Positions 8,264-17,236 are shown, counted from the first letter of the stretch. The stretch: DNA of 41,227 nt from Prochlorococcus sp. AG-347-I04 (GCA_003281625.1 QCBL01000011.1:1-41227), one strand, 5' to 3'. Numbers and translations: made by a program. The notes: generated by a model from the sequence alone, not told the origin.

Positions 8264-9532
8264 ATGAAAATAACTCTACTATTATTTCTCTTATTTTTCC
8301 CAGCTTTTTTTGCAGCTAGTGAGCTCTCTTTTTTATTAATAAGGCCAAGTAAAGTTTTAAGATTAATAGAAGAAAAAAAGAAAGGAGCATTTTCAATATT
8401 AAAAATTCAAAAACGCTTTAGATCTTCATTAATTGCCTCTCAATTTGGAGTAACAATTTCATTAATTGCAATTGGATGGCTCAGCAATAACATTGCAAAT
8501 GATTATTGGAAAAGCAATATTATTTCAAATAGATTTTATGATCTTCTATTATTTTTATTTGTAGTTTTAGTTGTCACACTTATTTCTGGACTAATTCCTA
8601 AAGCCCTAGTAATTAATAATCCAGAATCTGCTGCTTTAAGATTAACCACAATATTCGATGCAGTTAGAACAGGCATGAAACCTATAGTTACGATAATAGA
8701 ATTCTTTGCAAGTGCCTGTCTTGGCTTATTCGATTTAAATAACAAATGGGACTCTTTAAACTCGGGTTTATCCGCAGGAGAACTAGAAACTCTTATCGAG
8801 ACTGATAATGTAACAGGTTTAAAACCAGATGAGAAAAATATTCTTGAAGGAGTATTTGCTTTAAAAGATACACAGGTTAAAGAAGTAATGATTCCAAGGT
8901 CTGAAATGGTAACTCTGTCAAAAAATATAACCTTTTCAGAACTTATGAAACAAGTAGATAAAACTCGCCATGCACGCTTCTTTGTGATTGGTGAGTCTTT
9001 AGATGATGTATTAGGTGTACTAGATTTGCGTTATTTAGCTAAACCAATATCAAAGGGTGAAATGGAAGCCGATACATTATTAGAGCCCTTTCTTTTACCA
9101 GTTACCAAAATAATAGAAACATGTTCACTAGCAGAAATTTTCCCAATAGTAAGAGACTACAATCCTTTCTTACTAGTAGTTGATGAACATGGTGGAACAG
9201 AGGGCCTCATAACTGCAGCTGATCTGAATGGAGAAATAGTTGGAGAGGAAATGCTTAATAATAGGATTTATTCAGATATGAGAATGCTAGATAATTTCTC
9301 TAAAAAATGGTCAATAGCTGGAAAATCAGAAATTGTAGATATCAATAAAAAGTTAGGATGTTCTATTCCAGAGGGTACAGACTACCATACTCTTGCTGGA
9401 TTTCTGCTAGAAAAATTTCAAATGGTTCCAAAAATTGGCGATGTTTTAGATTTTGATAACACTAAATTTGAAGTTATTTCTATGTCAGGTCCGAAAATTG
9501 ATCGTGTTAAAATAATTCTTTCCAAAAGCTAA
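8264..9532 (+). CDS. CorC/HlyC family membrane protein (DUF21, CBS pair, CorC_HlyC domain)
   Basis: A predicted inner-membrane protein of 422 residues. The N-terminal DUF21 region (about 1-150) holds a hydrophobic first segment and at least two further membrane spans. A linker and a CBS-domain pair (about 195-315) follow, with conserved VMIPRSEMV at the start and VVDEHGGTEGLIT near the end. The C-terminal CorC_HlyC domain (about 335-420) includes GTDYHTLAGFLLE. Relatives are implicated in Mg2+/Co2+ efflux and were once called haemolysins; the ion here is unknown. It starts 18 bases after the tRNA-Met, so it may be read through from the tRNA promoter. Confidence 0.88.
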   Translation: MKITLLLFLLFFPAFFAASELSFLLIRPSKVLRLIEEKKKGAFSILKIQKRFRSSLIASQFGVTISLIAIGWLSNNIANDYWKSNIISNRFYDLLLFLFVVLVVTLISGLIPKALVINNPESAALRLTTIFDAVRTGMKPIVTIIEFFASACLGLFDLNNKWDSLNSGLSAGELETLIETDNVTGLKPDEKNILEGVFALKDTQVKEVMIPRSEMVTLSKNITFSELMKQVDKTRHARFFVIGESLDDVLGVLDLRYLAKPISKGEMEADTLLEPFLLPVTKIIETCSLAEIFPIVRDYNPFLLVVDEHGGTEGLITAADLNGEIVGEEMLNNRIYSDMRMLDNFSKKWSIAGKSEIVDINKKLGCSIPEGTDYHTLAGFLLEKFQMVPKIGDVLDFDNTKFEVISMSGPKIDRVKIILSKS

Positions 9533-9582
9533 ATATGGCTCCTCATAGAGGATAATGATAAATAATATATGGATTTGAAATT

Positions 9583-10587
9583 ATGCAACCAACCTCATCA
9601 TCCGTAAAGGTTGGAGTCATAGGAATAGGGAATATGGGCTGGCATCATGCTCGAGTATTAAGTTTACTAAAAGATGCAAATCTCATTGGAGTCGCAGATC
9701 CAAATGAAGAGAGGGGGAAATTAGCTATTGAGCAATTTCAATGTGAATGGTTCAGAGATTATAAGGACTTAATTCCGAAAGTTGATGCAATCTGTATAGC
9801 TGTCCCAACACTTCTCCATCAAAAAGTAGGGCTAGATTGTCTAAAGGGAGGTACCAATGTTCTAATTGAAAAACCAATTGCAGCTAATGAATTAGAAGCA
9901 ATATCTTTAATAGAGGCAGCCAAAGCGAGTAATTGTTTATTACAAGTCGGGCATATTGAAAGATTTAATCCTGCATTTAGAGAATTAAATAAGATAGTAC
10001 ATGATGAAGAAATTGTTGTGTTGGAGGCAAGGAGGCATAGCCCTCATGCAGATAGAGCAAATGATGTATCTGTAGTAATGGATTTAATGATTCATGATAT
10101 TGATCTAATTTTGGAGCTTGTAAACTCAAAAATACAAAAATTAGCAGCTGTTGGAGGCAGAAACAGTGAAGGATTAATAGATTATGTAAATGCTACCCTA
10201 GTTTTTAAAAATAATGTTATTGCAAGCTTAACTGCAAGCAAAATGAGTCACAAAAAAATTAGAAGTTTAAGTGCTCACTGCCAAAATGGGCTAGTGGAAA
10301 CTGATTTCTTAAATCATTCTCTACAAATCCATAGAAAGTCACATGAATCCTATACAGCTGAGCATGGCGAATTAGTTTATAGGAACGATGGGTATGTAGA
10401 AGAAGTTAGCACAACCTCCATTGAACCCCTTTATGCAGAGCTGGAGCACTTCCTTAAGTGCGTTCAAGGCAAAGACACTCCGGAGGTAGATGGTGAGCAA
10501 GCTTCAAGAGCTTTAAAAATTGCTGATTTTATAGAGCGTGCTGTAGAAAATTCTGGAGATGCGATTTTACTTGAAAATCCTTTCTAA
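9583..10587 (+). CDS. Gfo/Idh/MocA family NAD(P)-dependent oxidoreductase
   Basis: The N-terminal Rossmann fold is clear, with GIGNMG at residues 14-19. The family EKP motif is at 96-98. GHIERFNPA (123-131) and a metal/substrate-region-like MDLMIHDID follow in the C-terminal alpha/beta domain. The length of 334 residues is normal. The GHxERFNPA pattern is frequent in members acting on sugars or nucleotide sugars, but no substrate can be assigned. The gene stands 50 bases after the CorC-like gene on the same strand and ends 25 bases before convergent psbK. Confidence 0.88.
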   Translation: MQPTSSSVKVGVIGIGNMGWHHARVLSLLKDANLIGVADPNEERGKLAIEQFQCEWFRDYKDLIPKVDAICIAVPTLLHQKVGLDCLKGGTNVLIEKPIAANELEAISLIEAAKASNCLLQVGHIERFNPAFRELNKIVHDEEIVVLEARRHSPHADRANDVSVVMDLMIHDIDLILELVNSKIQKLAAVGGRNSEGLIDYVNATLVFKNNVIASLTASKMSHKKIRSLSAHCQNGLVETDFLNHSLQIHRKSHESYTAEHGELVYRNDGYVEEVSTTSIEPLYAELEHFLKCVQGKDTPEVDGEQASRALKIADFIERAVENSGDAILLENPF

Positions 10588-10612
10588 TACCAATAATCTA
10601 AATTAAAGAAAT

Positions 10613-10753
10613 TTATTTAAATCCTACTGCAGCTTGCCAAACAAATACCAATAAAAAGAAAAATAAAGGAATAAGTGGAAGAACATCAACAGTTGGAGCA
10701 AAGGCCTTGTAAGCCTCAGGCAATTCAGCGAATGTATTAAATAGAATGAGCAC
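10613..10753 (-). CDS. psbK: photosystem II reaction centre protein K
   Basis: A 46-residue thylakoid membrane subunit of photosystem II, read from the minus strand. After a short N-terminal leader, the mature part carries the PsbK signature around [17 protein letters not shown] single transmembrane helix ([12 protein letters not shown]) and the ending QAAVGFK follow. The start is GTG at 10753. A purine-rich AAAAGG directly abuts it with no spacer, so the start is likely but not certain. tgt lies just upstream (stop at 10786), an arrangement known from other cyanobacteria, so psbK may be co-transcribed with tgt. Confidence 0.95.
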
Positions 10754-10785
10754 CTTTTGAAAATTTAATTAATTATGATAAGACG

Positions 10786-11904
10786 TTACCACGTATGGTG
10801 AGCAATAGAGGATGTTTTCCATGGAGCGAAATCATTTGTAAAACAATTATCTCTAATTGCAGTAGAAATTGCATTTGTAAATCTTATTAAGTGAGCAATA
10901 TTATGCAAACTTATAAGGGTTAGGCCTAATATTTCGTCATTTCTAATTAAATGATGCAAATATGCTCTAGAGTAGGATTTACAGGTCTCACATTTACAAG
11001 TTTTATCAATCGGAGAAAAGTCATCTTTAAATCGAGCATTTCGCAAATTCAATCTTTCATCATTTAAAAATGCAGTCCCATGTCTTCCTAGTCTTGTAGG
11101 TAAAACACAGTCAAATATATCGAATCCATTAGCTACAGCTAAAGAAATTTCTCTTAAGGAGCCAATTCCCATTAAATATCTTGGTTTATTTATTGGTAAG
11201 AATTTTGGGACGTAATTAATTACACTATGTATTTCTTCGACGGCCTCTCCAACACTTACACCCCCCACTGCTATTCCAGGCAGATCAAAAGAACTTGTAT
11301 ATTTTGCGCTATATTTTCTCAATTTTGGATACTTACCACCTTGAACTATGCCGAATAATGCTTGATTGGATTTTTGATGAGTCTCAACACATTTTTGTAA
11401 CCAGGAATGAGTTCTTTGTAAAGAGTCTTCAATATCATTTTCGTTAGCTGTATGCGGAGGACAATGATCAAAAGCCATCGCAACATCAGATCCAAGATCC
11501 ATTTGAATCTGTATTACTTTTTCAGGTGATAAAAATACATGACTACCATCTCTAGGATTTTTAAATTCCACACCTTTATCAGAAATATGATTTAATTTGG
11601 CCAAACTAAAAACTTGATATCCACCTGAATCAGTAAGAATAGGCTTTGGCCAATTCATGAACTTATGTATTCCGCCAGATTCTTTAATTAGTTTTTCTCC
11701 AGGTTGTAAATGAAGATGAAAGGTATTTGAGAGAATCATTTCTGACCCTGTAGAGGTTAACTGCTTAGATGAAATTCCTTTAACTGTTGCTAAAGTACCC
11801 ACAGGCATAAATTTAGGTGTGTTTACCAGACCATTTGGTGTATGAAATATCCCGGTTCTTGCTGTTGTATTAATGCAATTCGATGTAATTTCAAATTCAA
11901 ACAC
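10786..11904 (-). CDS. tgt: tRNA-guanine transglycosylase (queuine tRNA-ribosyltransferase)
   Basis: Exchanges guanine 34 of Asp, Asn, His and Tyr tRNAs for the queuosine precursor preQ1. Catalytic aspartates are seen in [12 protein letters not shown] (Asp92) and FDCVLPTR (Asp265). The zinc site is C303-x-C305-x2-C308 with His334, exactly the family spacing. The 372 residues are full length. Upstream and divergent is the frame of cobS; downstream, 32 bases away, is psbK. No preQ1 riboswitch was recognised in the short leader. Confidence 0.96.
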   Translation of the reverse strand: MFEFEITSNCINTTARTGIFHTPNGLVNTPKFMPVGTLATVKGISSKQLTSTGSEMILSNTFHLHLQPGEKLIKESGGIHKFMNWPKPILTDSGGYQVFSLAKLNHISDKGVEFKNPRDGSHVFLSPEKVIQIQMDLGSDVAMAFDHCPPHTANENDIEDSLQRTHSWLQKCVETHQKSNQALFGIVQGGKYPKLRKYSAKYTSSFDLPGIAVGGVSVGEAVEEIHSVINYVPKFLPINKPRYLMGIGSLREISLAVANGFDIFDCVLPTRLGRHGTAFLNDERLNLRNARFKDDFSPIDKTCKCETCKSYSRAYLHHLIRNDEILGLTLISLHNIAHLIRFTNAISTAIRDNCFTNDFAPWKTSSIAHHTW

Positions 11905-11963
11905 GATAATTTATAAAATTTTTTGATCCTTTTTAATTAATTTAGCTTATTATTTAATATTGA

Positions 11964-12743
11964 ATCTATTTTTATCTCATCAAAAAATATTTAATAAAAA
12001 ATTTTGCTGGATCTTGGATTTTCTACACGACATTTCCAAAGATCCCTTTAATTAATCCCGAATTTAAAAATATTGCACAATTTGCGCCGCCTTTAGGATT
12101 TTTTATTGGAACAATACAGAGTTATATTTTTCTTTTTTTAAGAACAAACTCTTGGTCAATTTATGCATCTACATTAATTTGTTTAGCTTCAGGATATTTA
12201 ATTACTGGTGGCCTACACCTGGATGGTTTAATGGATACTTTCGATGGTATTTTTGCTGGCAAAAAGAAACGTTTAAAAGCTATGAAAGACAGTAAGGTTG
12301 GCTCCTTTGGCGTTCAAGCTTTAGTTTTTATAACTTTAATTCAAATTGCTTGCATACTGAAAATCCAAAACCTAATAATTTTTGTTTTACCTATATGCTT
12401 ATTTTGGGGAAGATTTTCAAATTTATTTTTTGTAGAAGAGTTTAAATATATGAGTTATAAGAAAAAATCTATTAGTCACAAAAAGTTTTGGAATGGATTT
12501 AAAAAAGAATCTTTTATCTCCGTTATTTTTCTTTTAATTTTCATTACTTACCAAGTATTTTCAATTACATCCCAAGCAATATTAATTAAATTTTTAATTC
12601 TTATTTTAGTTGGTATTTTCATAAGCTATTCTATCCCAAACATACTCGGGAATAAAATTGGAGGTTTCAATGGAGATGCCTGCGGTGCAAGTATTGTACT
12701 AGTTGAAACTGGAATGTTGTTTATGCATGCAATTCTTTTATAG
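11964..12743 (+). CDS. cobS: cobalamin synthase (adenosylcobinamide-GDP ribazoletransferase), 5' end abnormal
   Basis: Membrane enzyme that joins adenosylcobinamide-GDP and alpha-ribazole (or its adenine analogue in pseudocobalamin) in the last steps of cobamide assembly. The core motif GGLHLDGLMDTFDG is at 12202-12243, followed by MKDSKVGSFGVQAL; several hydrophobic spans follow. The first ATG in frame (12231) falls inside this motif, so it cannot be the true start. The frame is open from just after a TGA at 11961 and encodes family-like WIFYTTFPKIP near 12015, but contains no ATG, GTG or TTG upstream of 12231. Either a rare start such as ATA (11994) or ATT is used, or the start is TTG 11960 in another frame with a frameshift at A6T4 (11996-12005). 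It overlaps the convergent kinase by 23 bases. Confidence 0.8.
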   Translation: MYFYLIKKYLIKNFAGSWIFYTTFPKIPLINPEFKNIAQFAPPLGFFIGTIQSYIFLFLRTNSWSIYASTLICLASGYLITGGLHLDGLMDTFDGIFAGKKKRLKAMKDSKVGSFGVQALVFITLIQIACILKIQNLIIFVLPICLFWGRFSNLFFVEEFKYMSYKKKSISHKKFWNGFKKESFISVIFLLIFITYQVFSITSQAILIKFLILILVGIFISYSIPNILGNKIGGFNGDACGASIVLVETGMLFMHAILL

Positions 12744-13857
12744 GAAGTTCTAGATAGAAAATATTTTTCTTCTTGAGATTTTTAAATTTCTCAGTATTAT
12801 CGATCGAATTATTTTCCAGCAATCTCAATTCTCCTCCAATTTGTTTTGCTAATTTCCTCGCCAAAAAAAGTCCCACACCAGTACCATCCTTCTTCTTAGC
12901 GGCAGATCCTCTAAAACCTTTTTGAAAAATTTTCTCGTTTTCATTTTTGGTTATTTTTTTACCATCATCAAATATACAAAGTCCACTACTAGTAATTGCG
13001 AGTCCAATTTCAGCATCTTTTTGGGCATATTTAAACGCATTTTCTAATAAATTAGCCACAATTTCAGCAATTACAGCATATTTTGACTTTAGAGGTGATA
13101 AAGTCCAATCTGGCCAAAGAGAAGGTTCAGTCCAATCTCTATTCTCTAAGTTCGCATTAGCTTTACCCCTTTCTAATATTGGCCTCAATAAACTCTGAAC
13201 AGATATTACCTTTTGATTATCTAGATTTGGCGGTAATAATAATCTTTCCTCTCCAATTTCAAGAGGAAGTTGAATAGGTGAATTTAATTGCGCAAAAGAA
13301 TCCATATATTTATTAATTTGTTTTTGCTCTGTTATCATGCGTTCTACTATTTCAATAGAATCATCATCTGAACCTAGTCTTTTTATTAGTAGTTTGGCAT
13401 ATGTCCTGAGAGCAGCTAATGGATTCCTTAATTGATGGATTATGACATTTACCTGATTTTTTAAATAACTAATTTCTTCGTTTTTATTTTGACGTTCTAA
13501 TTCGATCGAAACACATTTAGCTAAAGATATTGAAAGCGCTTTTAATCTAGAATCGAGAGATACTGGCCAATTCCCTCCTTTCAAATCAGTTTCCACCCTT
13601 AGGACACCAAGAAGAATATCGTTTTCTTGAAGCGGGTACCATCTTCTATTAGGAGATGAAACTTTTAATGAAGGATCATCTTCTATTGATATTAGAAGCC
13701 TATCAATTTGTGGCCATTGACCAATCATTTCAAAAGATGCTTTAGTTCCTTGCTTAGCTGAAGCAAGATACATAACTAAGTTAGTCACGCCCATTGAGCA
13801 ACCAAAACTCTCTAGTTGTTTAATGATTAGTTCTTCAAATTTTTTTGAAAGATTCAT
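12721..13857 (-). CDS. orphan sensor histidine kinase
   Basis: A 378-residue kinase without predicted membrane spans, so probably soluble. Residues 1-120 form an uncharacterised, GAF-like sensory region. The dimerisation/phospho-acceptor helix has HQLRNPLAALR with His141, and the ATPase domain has the N box IVANLLENAFKYA (Asn273). The G1 box is IFDDGKKI (295-302), keeping DxG but losing the usual second glycine; the G2 box is DGTGVGL (324-330). No response regulator lies next to it. Partner and signal are unknown. Its 3' end overlaps cobS by 23 bases. Confidence 0.85.
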   Translation of the reverse strand: MNLSKKFEELIIKQLESFGCSMGVTNLVMYLASAKQGTKASFEMIGQWPQIDRLLISIEDDPSLKVSSPNRRWYPLQENDILLGVLRVETDLKGGNWPVSLDSRLKALSISLAKCVSIELERQNKNEEISYLKNQVNVIIHQLRNPLAALRTYAKLLIKRLGSDDDSIEIVERMITEQKQINKYMDSFAQLNSPIQLPLEIGEERLLLPPNLDNQKVISVQSLLRPILERGKANANLENRDWTEPSLWPDWTLSPLKSKYAVIAEIVANLLENAFKYAQKDAEIGLAITSSGLCIFDDGKKITKNENEKIFQKGFRGSAAKKKDGTGVGLFLARKLAKQIGGELRLLENNSIDNTEKFKNLKKKNIFYLELPIKELHA

Positions 13858-14104
13858 AATAAATGAAGTTTGAGAAATTTGAAAAAAATTTGAAAAAGGG
13901 CTTGTAAAATATGAAAAAAGTATTAAGATATATAAAGAGCGCTGACTTTAGCCAGCCTTAAATATGAACAACTAATCATATTTTACGCTACATCAGGGGT
14001 TGATGGGTCCTCTATGTAATTTGAAGTGAATTTAAAATCACATTTGTAAGATTAGTAAAAATAAATAAGACTAATCTCATTAATAATTTCAGGAGTACCA
14101 TTCA
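13858..14104. other. intergenic region, the longest gene-free stretch in the window
   Basis: These 247 bases separate divergent genes (kinase minus, DUF3155 gene plus). I see no open frame of note on either strand. They hold the 8-bp inverted repeat at 14049-14077 and a clear AGGAG at 14091-14095. A GC-richer patch (about 13935-14020) stands out from the AT-rich surroundings and could be a leader or small RNA, but I do not recognise it. Confidence 0.4.
14049..14077. repeat. inverted repeat upstream of the DUF3155 gene
   Basis: AGATTAGT (14049-14056) and its exact complement ACTAATCT (14070-14077) are separated by 13 bases. They end 27 bases before the start codon and just ahead of the AGGAG. 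It could be an operator or a leader hairpin in the mRNA. No T-run follows, so it is not an intrinsic terminator. Confidence 0.4.
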
Positions 14105-14473
14105 ATGTCAAAAAAAAGAAAAAGAATCAGCAGAAGAAGATTAGCTGGGCAAAGAGTGATGGCACATGTACCTATTTATCATATCGAAACTGGCAAACAT
14201 AAACCAGTTACAGCAGCAAGAAGATTCATAGCTGAAAATGGTCTATCTGCGCCATCAGTTTTCAATGTAAGAAGAAATGAACATACTACAGATAGGTTTT
14301 TTTGGGGTGAAAAAGGTTTATTTAGCGCCCAATATGCTGAAGAAAATCATTTTCTATTTCCATCATTAAAAGTGGTAGTTGAGGGAATTGGTGAAGAAAG
14401 AATATTTGAGGGTTTAGAACTTACTGCAGATGATTGGGAAGAGATTGAAGAATACGAATATGCTTTTGTTTAA
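14105..14473 (+). CDS. DUF3155 family cyanobacterial protein
   Basis: A 122-residue soluble protein of unknown function found across cyanobacteria. It has a very basic N-terminus (MSKKRKRISRRR) and an acidic C-terminus (DDWEEIEEYEY). The middle carries the conserved pattern PVTAARRFI (about 39-47), NEHTTDRFFWGEKGLF and ENHFLFPSL. The basic head might bind nucleic acid, but this is speculation. Start choice is firm: ATG at 14105 has AGGAG 9 bases upstream, one of the best ribosome-binding sites in the window. It shares TTAA (14470-14473) as the stop codons of both itself and the convergent esterase gene. Confidence 0.85.
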   Translation: MSKKRKRISRRRLAGQRVMAHVPIYHIETGKHKPVTAARRFIAENGLSAPSVFNVRRNEHTTDRFFWGEKGLFSAQYAEENHFLFPSLKVVVEGIGEERIFEGLELTADDWEEIEEYEYAFV

Positions 14474-15087
14474 AAAATATTAATTATATTTGAACTTATA
14501 AAATTAATTAAATTTGAATCAATTTGATGAAATCCATCGAATTCTAATATTTCACAAAATTGAGAAGTCTTGCTCTTTACCTTTTTGTAAATATTCCTAG
14601 AAGCTTCTATAGGCACGACTTCATCATATAAGCCATGACTAATAATCAATGGCGAGCATTTTTCTCCTGGGGCCCAATTAGGGTGAGGATAACCACTACA
14701 AGCAACAATTAATCCAAAATTTAATTTGAATCCTGCATCAATTGCCATTGCTGCCCCTTGAGAGAACCCCAACAAAATTGTTTTTTTAAGTGGAATTTGA
14801 TTAGTATCAAATTTTTTTAATGTAACTAAAAGTTTATTTACTTCAACCTCAGCTCCATTCCAATCATGTGGGTATAATCCATACCACTGTCTTCCCTGGC
14901 CACTTGGATGTAATCTAGGAGCCCTCAAAGAAATTACCTCAAAATCAAGATTTATTTTTTCATTCATCTCCTCTCCAAATGTTAAAAGGTCATCTGAATC
15001 AGCTCCCCAACCATGCATCAAAATAATTCTATGAGTTGCAGTTTGAGAGCTAATCGAGACAAATTCATGATTGATGTCATATTTCAT
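14470..15087 (-). CDS. alpha/beta-hydrolase esterase (YpfH/carboxylesterase type)
   Basis: A 205-residue serine hydrolase of the phospholipase/carboxylesterase family. The nucleophile elbow is GFSQG (107-111, Ser109), with Asp155 in HGLYDEVVP and His187 in DGFHQ completing the triad. The oxyanion region HGWGAD lies at 25-30. No signal peptide is seen, so it is cytoplasmic. The substrate is unknown; relatives cleave short acyl esters or thioesters. It diverges from purH with only 33 bases between the start codons. Confidence 0.85.
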   Translation of the reverse strand: MKYDINHEFVSISSQTATHRIILMHGWGADSDDLLTFGEEMNEKINLDFEVISLRAPRLHPSGQGRQWYGLYPHDWNGAEVEVNKLLVTLKKFDTNQIPLKKTILLGFSQGAAMAIDAGFKLNFGLIVACSGYPHPNWAPGEKCSPLIISHGLYDEVVPIEASRNIYKKVKSKTSQFCEILEFDGFHQIDSNLINFISSNIINIF

Positions 15088-15120
15088 GTTTATATTCTTA
15101 AGTAAGTAAACTTTCTCATA

Positions 15121-16674
15121 ATGTCACCATTTGCTTTAGTTAGTGTCTCAGATAAAAAAAATTTAATCCCATTTTGTAAGGAATTGGTAGAGCAATTTAA
15201 TTATAAAATTCTATCAAGTGGAGGAACTGCCAATTATTTAAAAGAGGCAAAAATTCCAGTTATTAAAGTTTCAGATTTTACTAATTCTCCAGAAATTCTT
15301 GGAGGAAGAGTTAAAACTTTACATCCAAAAATACACGGAGGAATATTAGCTAAAAGAACTGATGAGGAACATATAAAAGATATACAAACTAACAATCTTG
15401 AGTTAATTGACTTAGTAGTTGTCAATTTATATCCTTTTAAAAAAACTGTAGATCAGGGAGCTAAGTGGGAAGATGCTATTGAAAATATCGATATTGGAGG
15501 TCCATCAATGATACGTTCTGCAGCTAAAAATCATAAAGATGTTTCAGTTTTAGTGGATCCTAGTCAATATCAAAATTTTCTTGAAGAAAGTAAAAAAGGA
15601 GAATTAAAAGACTCATATAAAGCTAAATTAGCCTTTGAAGCTTTTCAACATACAGCAGACTATGACACTGCAATATCTAATTGGATAAGAAAAGAAAGAG
15701 GTTTACAACCTTCCAAATATATTGAATCTTATTCATTAATCAAAAACTTAAGATATGGAGAGAATCCTCATCAAGAAGCCTTTTGGTATGGTTTAAGTAA
15801 TATTGGATGGAACTCAGCGGAACAATTACAGGGTAAAGATTTAAGTTATAACAATCTATTGGATCTTGAGTCAGCACTTTCTACAGTTTTAGAATTTGGT
15901 TATGCAGAAAAAGATGAACTTACAACAGACAGGTTTGCTACCGTAATTCTAAAACACAATAATCCTTGCGGTGCCTCTATAAGCAATTCATCCTCTCAAG
16001 CATTTTTGAATGCTTTGGAATGCGACTCAGTTAGTGCTTTTGGAGGCATAGTTGCTTTTAATTCAAATGTTGATAGTTTGACCGCAATTAATCTCAAAGA
16101 TATTTTCTTAGAGTGTGTTGTCGCTCCATCTTTTGATAAGGAGGCTTTAGAAATTTTAAAAGTTAAAAAGAATTTAAGAATTTTAAAGTTATCAAAAGAT
16201 CAACTTCCAAAAAAGAATCAAACTTCCACTAAATCAATAATGGGAGGATTACTCGTTCAAGATGCAGACGATAGTGAAGAAAAAACTGAAAGTTGGATTT
16301 CAGTAACTGATAAAAATCCAAGCAATCAAATGAACTTAGATCTAAATTTTGCATGGAAAATCTGTAAACATGTAAAATCTAATGCCATAGTTATTGCAAA
16401 AAACCAAAAAACTATTGGTATTGGAGCTGGACAAATGAATAGAGTTGGTGCAGCAAAAATTGCATTAAAAGCAGCTGGAAAGTTATGTTCTGATGCTGTC
16501 TTGGCCAGCGACGGATTTTTCCCATTTGCAGATACTGTTGAACTTGCAAATAAATACGGTATAAAAGCAATTATCCAACCTGGAGGAAGTCTTAGAGACC
16601 AAGAAAGTATTGATATGTGTAACGCTAAAGGGATCTCAATGGTGTTTACGCAAAAAAGGCATTTTTTGCATTAA
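15121..16674 (+). CDS. purH: bifunctional AICAR transformylase/IMP cyclohydrolase
   Basis: Performs the last two steps of IMP synthesis: formylation of AICAR by 10-formyl-THF, then ring closure. At 517 residues it is full length. The N-terminal methylglyoxal-synthase-like IMP cyclohydrolase domain (about 1-145) includes SSGGTANYL, GGRVKTLHPKIHGG and the INLYPF-like region VVNLYPFKKTV. The AICAR transformylase domain follows, with LRYGENPHQ, KHNNPCGAS and the C-terminal GGSLRDQESIDMCN. It ends 1 base before convergent DoxX. Confidence 0.96.
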   Translation: MSPFALVSVSDKKNLIPFCKELVEQFNYKILSSGGTANYLKEAKIPVIKVSDFTNSPEILGGRVKTLHPKIHGGILAKRTDEEHIKDIQTNNLELIDLVVVNLYPFKKTVDQGAKWEDAIENIDIGGPSMIRSAAKNHKDVSVLVDPSQYQNFLEESKKGELKDSYKAKLAFEAFQHTADYDTAISNWIRKERGLQPSKYIESYSLIKNLRYGENPHQEAFWYGLSNIGWNSAEQLQGKDLSYNNLLDLESALSTVLEFGYAEKDELTTDRFATVILKHNNPCGASISNSSSQAFLNALECDSVSAFGGIVAFNSNVDSLTAINLKDIFLECVVAPSFDKEALEILKVKKNLRILKLSKDQLPKKNQTSTKSIMGGLLVQDADDSEEKTESWISVTDKNPSNQMNLDLNFAWKICKHVKSNAIVIAKNQKTIGIGAGQMNRVGAAKIALKAAGKLCSDAVLASDGFFPFADTVELANKYGIKAIIQPGGSLRDQESIDMCNAKGISMVFTQKRHFLH

Positions 16675-16675
16675 A

Positions 16676-17236
16676 TTATGTTGATTTTGGATAATAAGTG
16701 ATCTTGTTAGTTTTTCTAAATAAAGATAGCTTGCCTGGACCTGCGCATAAAAAGTATAGAGAGATAGCACCATAAATAAAAGATAATTCGAAAGCGTAAT
16801 TATGACCTTCGACAACTGCAAGAGGAAAACCTTCTAGTCCAGTATCTAGGAGATGGAAATAAACAGCAAATGCCATTGTTGAAAAAAGACCAAGAGAAGA
16901 AAGCCTCGCAAAAATTCCTGTAGCCAATCCCAATGGACATACTAATTGAGTAATTGCAGCTCCAAAAGTCCAAATAACAGGATCACCTGGTAAAAATGGG
17001 AAGTACTTTCCAACTACAAACTCAGCAAAACCCTGTGGATCCTGGAGTTTTTCTAAGCCATGATGAATCATCAAAGCACAAAAACCTATTCTTAAAACAA
17101 AAATCGATAATTCTCCAAGAATATTTACTTCTGACCCTGAAGATGAATTAGCAACTACAACTTCGACTTTTTGGGGAGCTTTTGTTCTATTCATACTCGG
17201 AGTTTGAATTTGGTTAGTTTGTGCTTTGTCTTCCAT
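16676..17236 (-). CDS. DoxX family membrane protein
   Basis: A 186-residue inner-membrane protein with a polar N-terminal tail (about 1-40), then four hydrophobic segments typical of DoxX/SURF4-like proteins. Family-like features are the early LRIGFCALMIHHGLEKL and the following GFAEFV region. A small periplasmic or cytoplasmic loop contains GLEGFPLAVVEGHNYAFE. The function is not established; relatives are linked to redox or sulphur metabolism in other bacteria. The start at 17236 gives a soluble, Gln/Thr-rich leader; no nearer start fits better. Confidence 0.82.
   Translation of the reverse strand: MEDKAQTNQIQTPSMNRTKAPQKVEVVVANSSSGSEVNILGELSIFVLRIGFCALMIHHGLEKLQDPQGFAEFVVGKYFPFLPGDPVIWTFGAAITQLVCPLGLATGIFARLSSLGLFSTMAFAVYFHLLDTGLEGFPLAVVEGHNYAFELSFIYGAISLYFLCAGPGKLSLFRKTNKITYYPKST

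Noticed and set aside
8161..8264. tRNA-Met as integration site of an island or phage
   Set aside because: The flanking genes are core genes, no integrase is present, and I saw no direct repeat of the tRNA 3' end.
11905..11960. preQ1 riboswitch before tgt
   Set aside because: The leader is short and AT-rich, without the conserved pseudoknot elements.
13935..14020. Possible small RNA in the GC-richer part of the kinase-DUF3155 gap
   Set aside because: I could not find a convincing stem followed by a T-run, nor motifs I associate with the Yfr RNAs of marine cyanobacteria.
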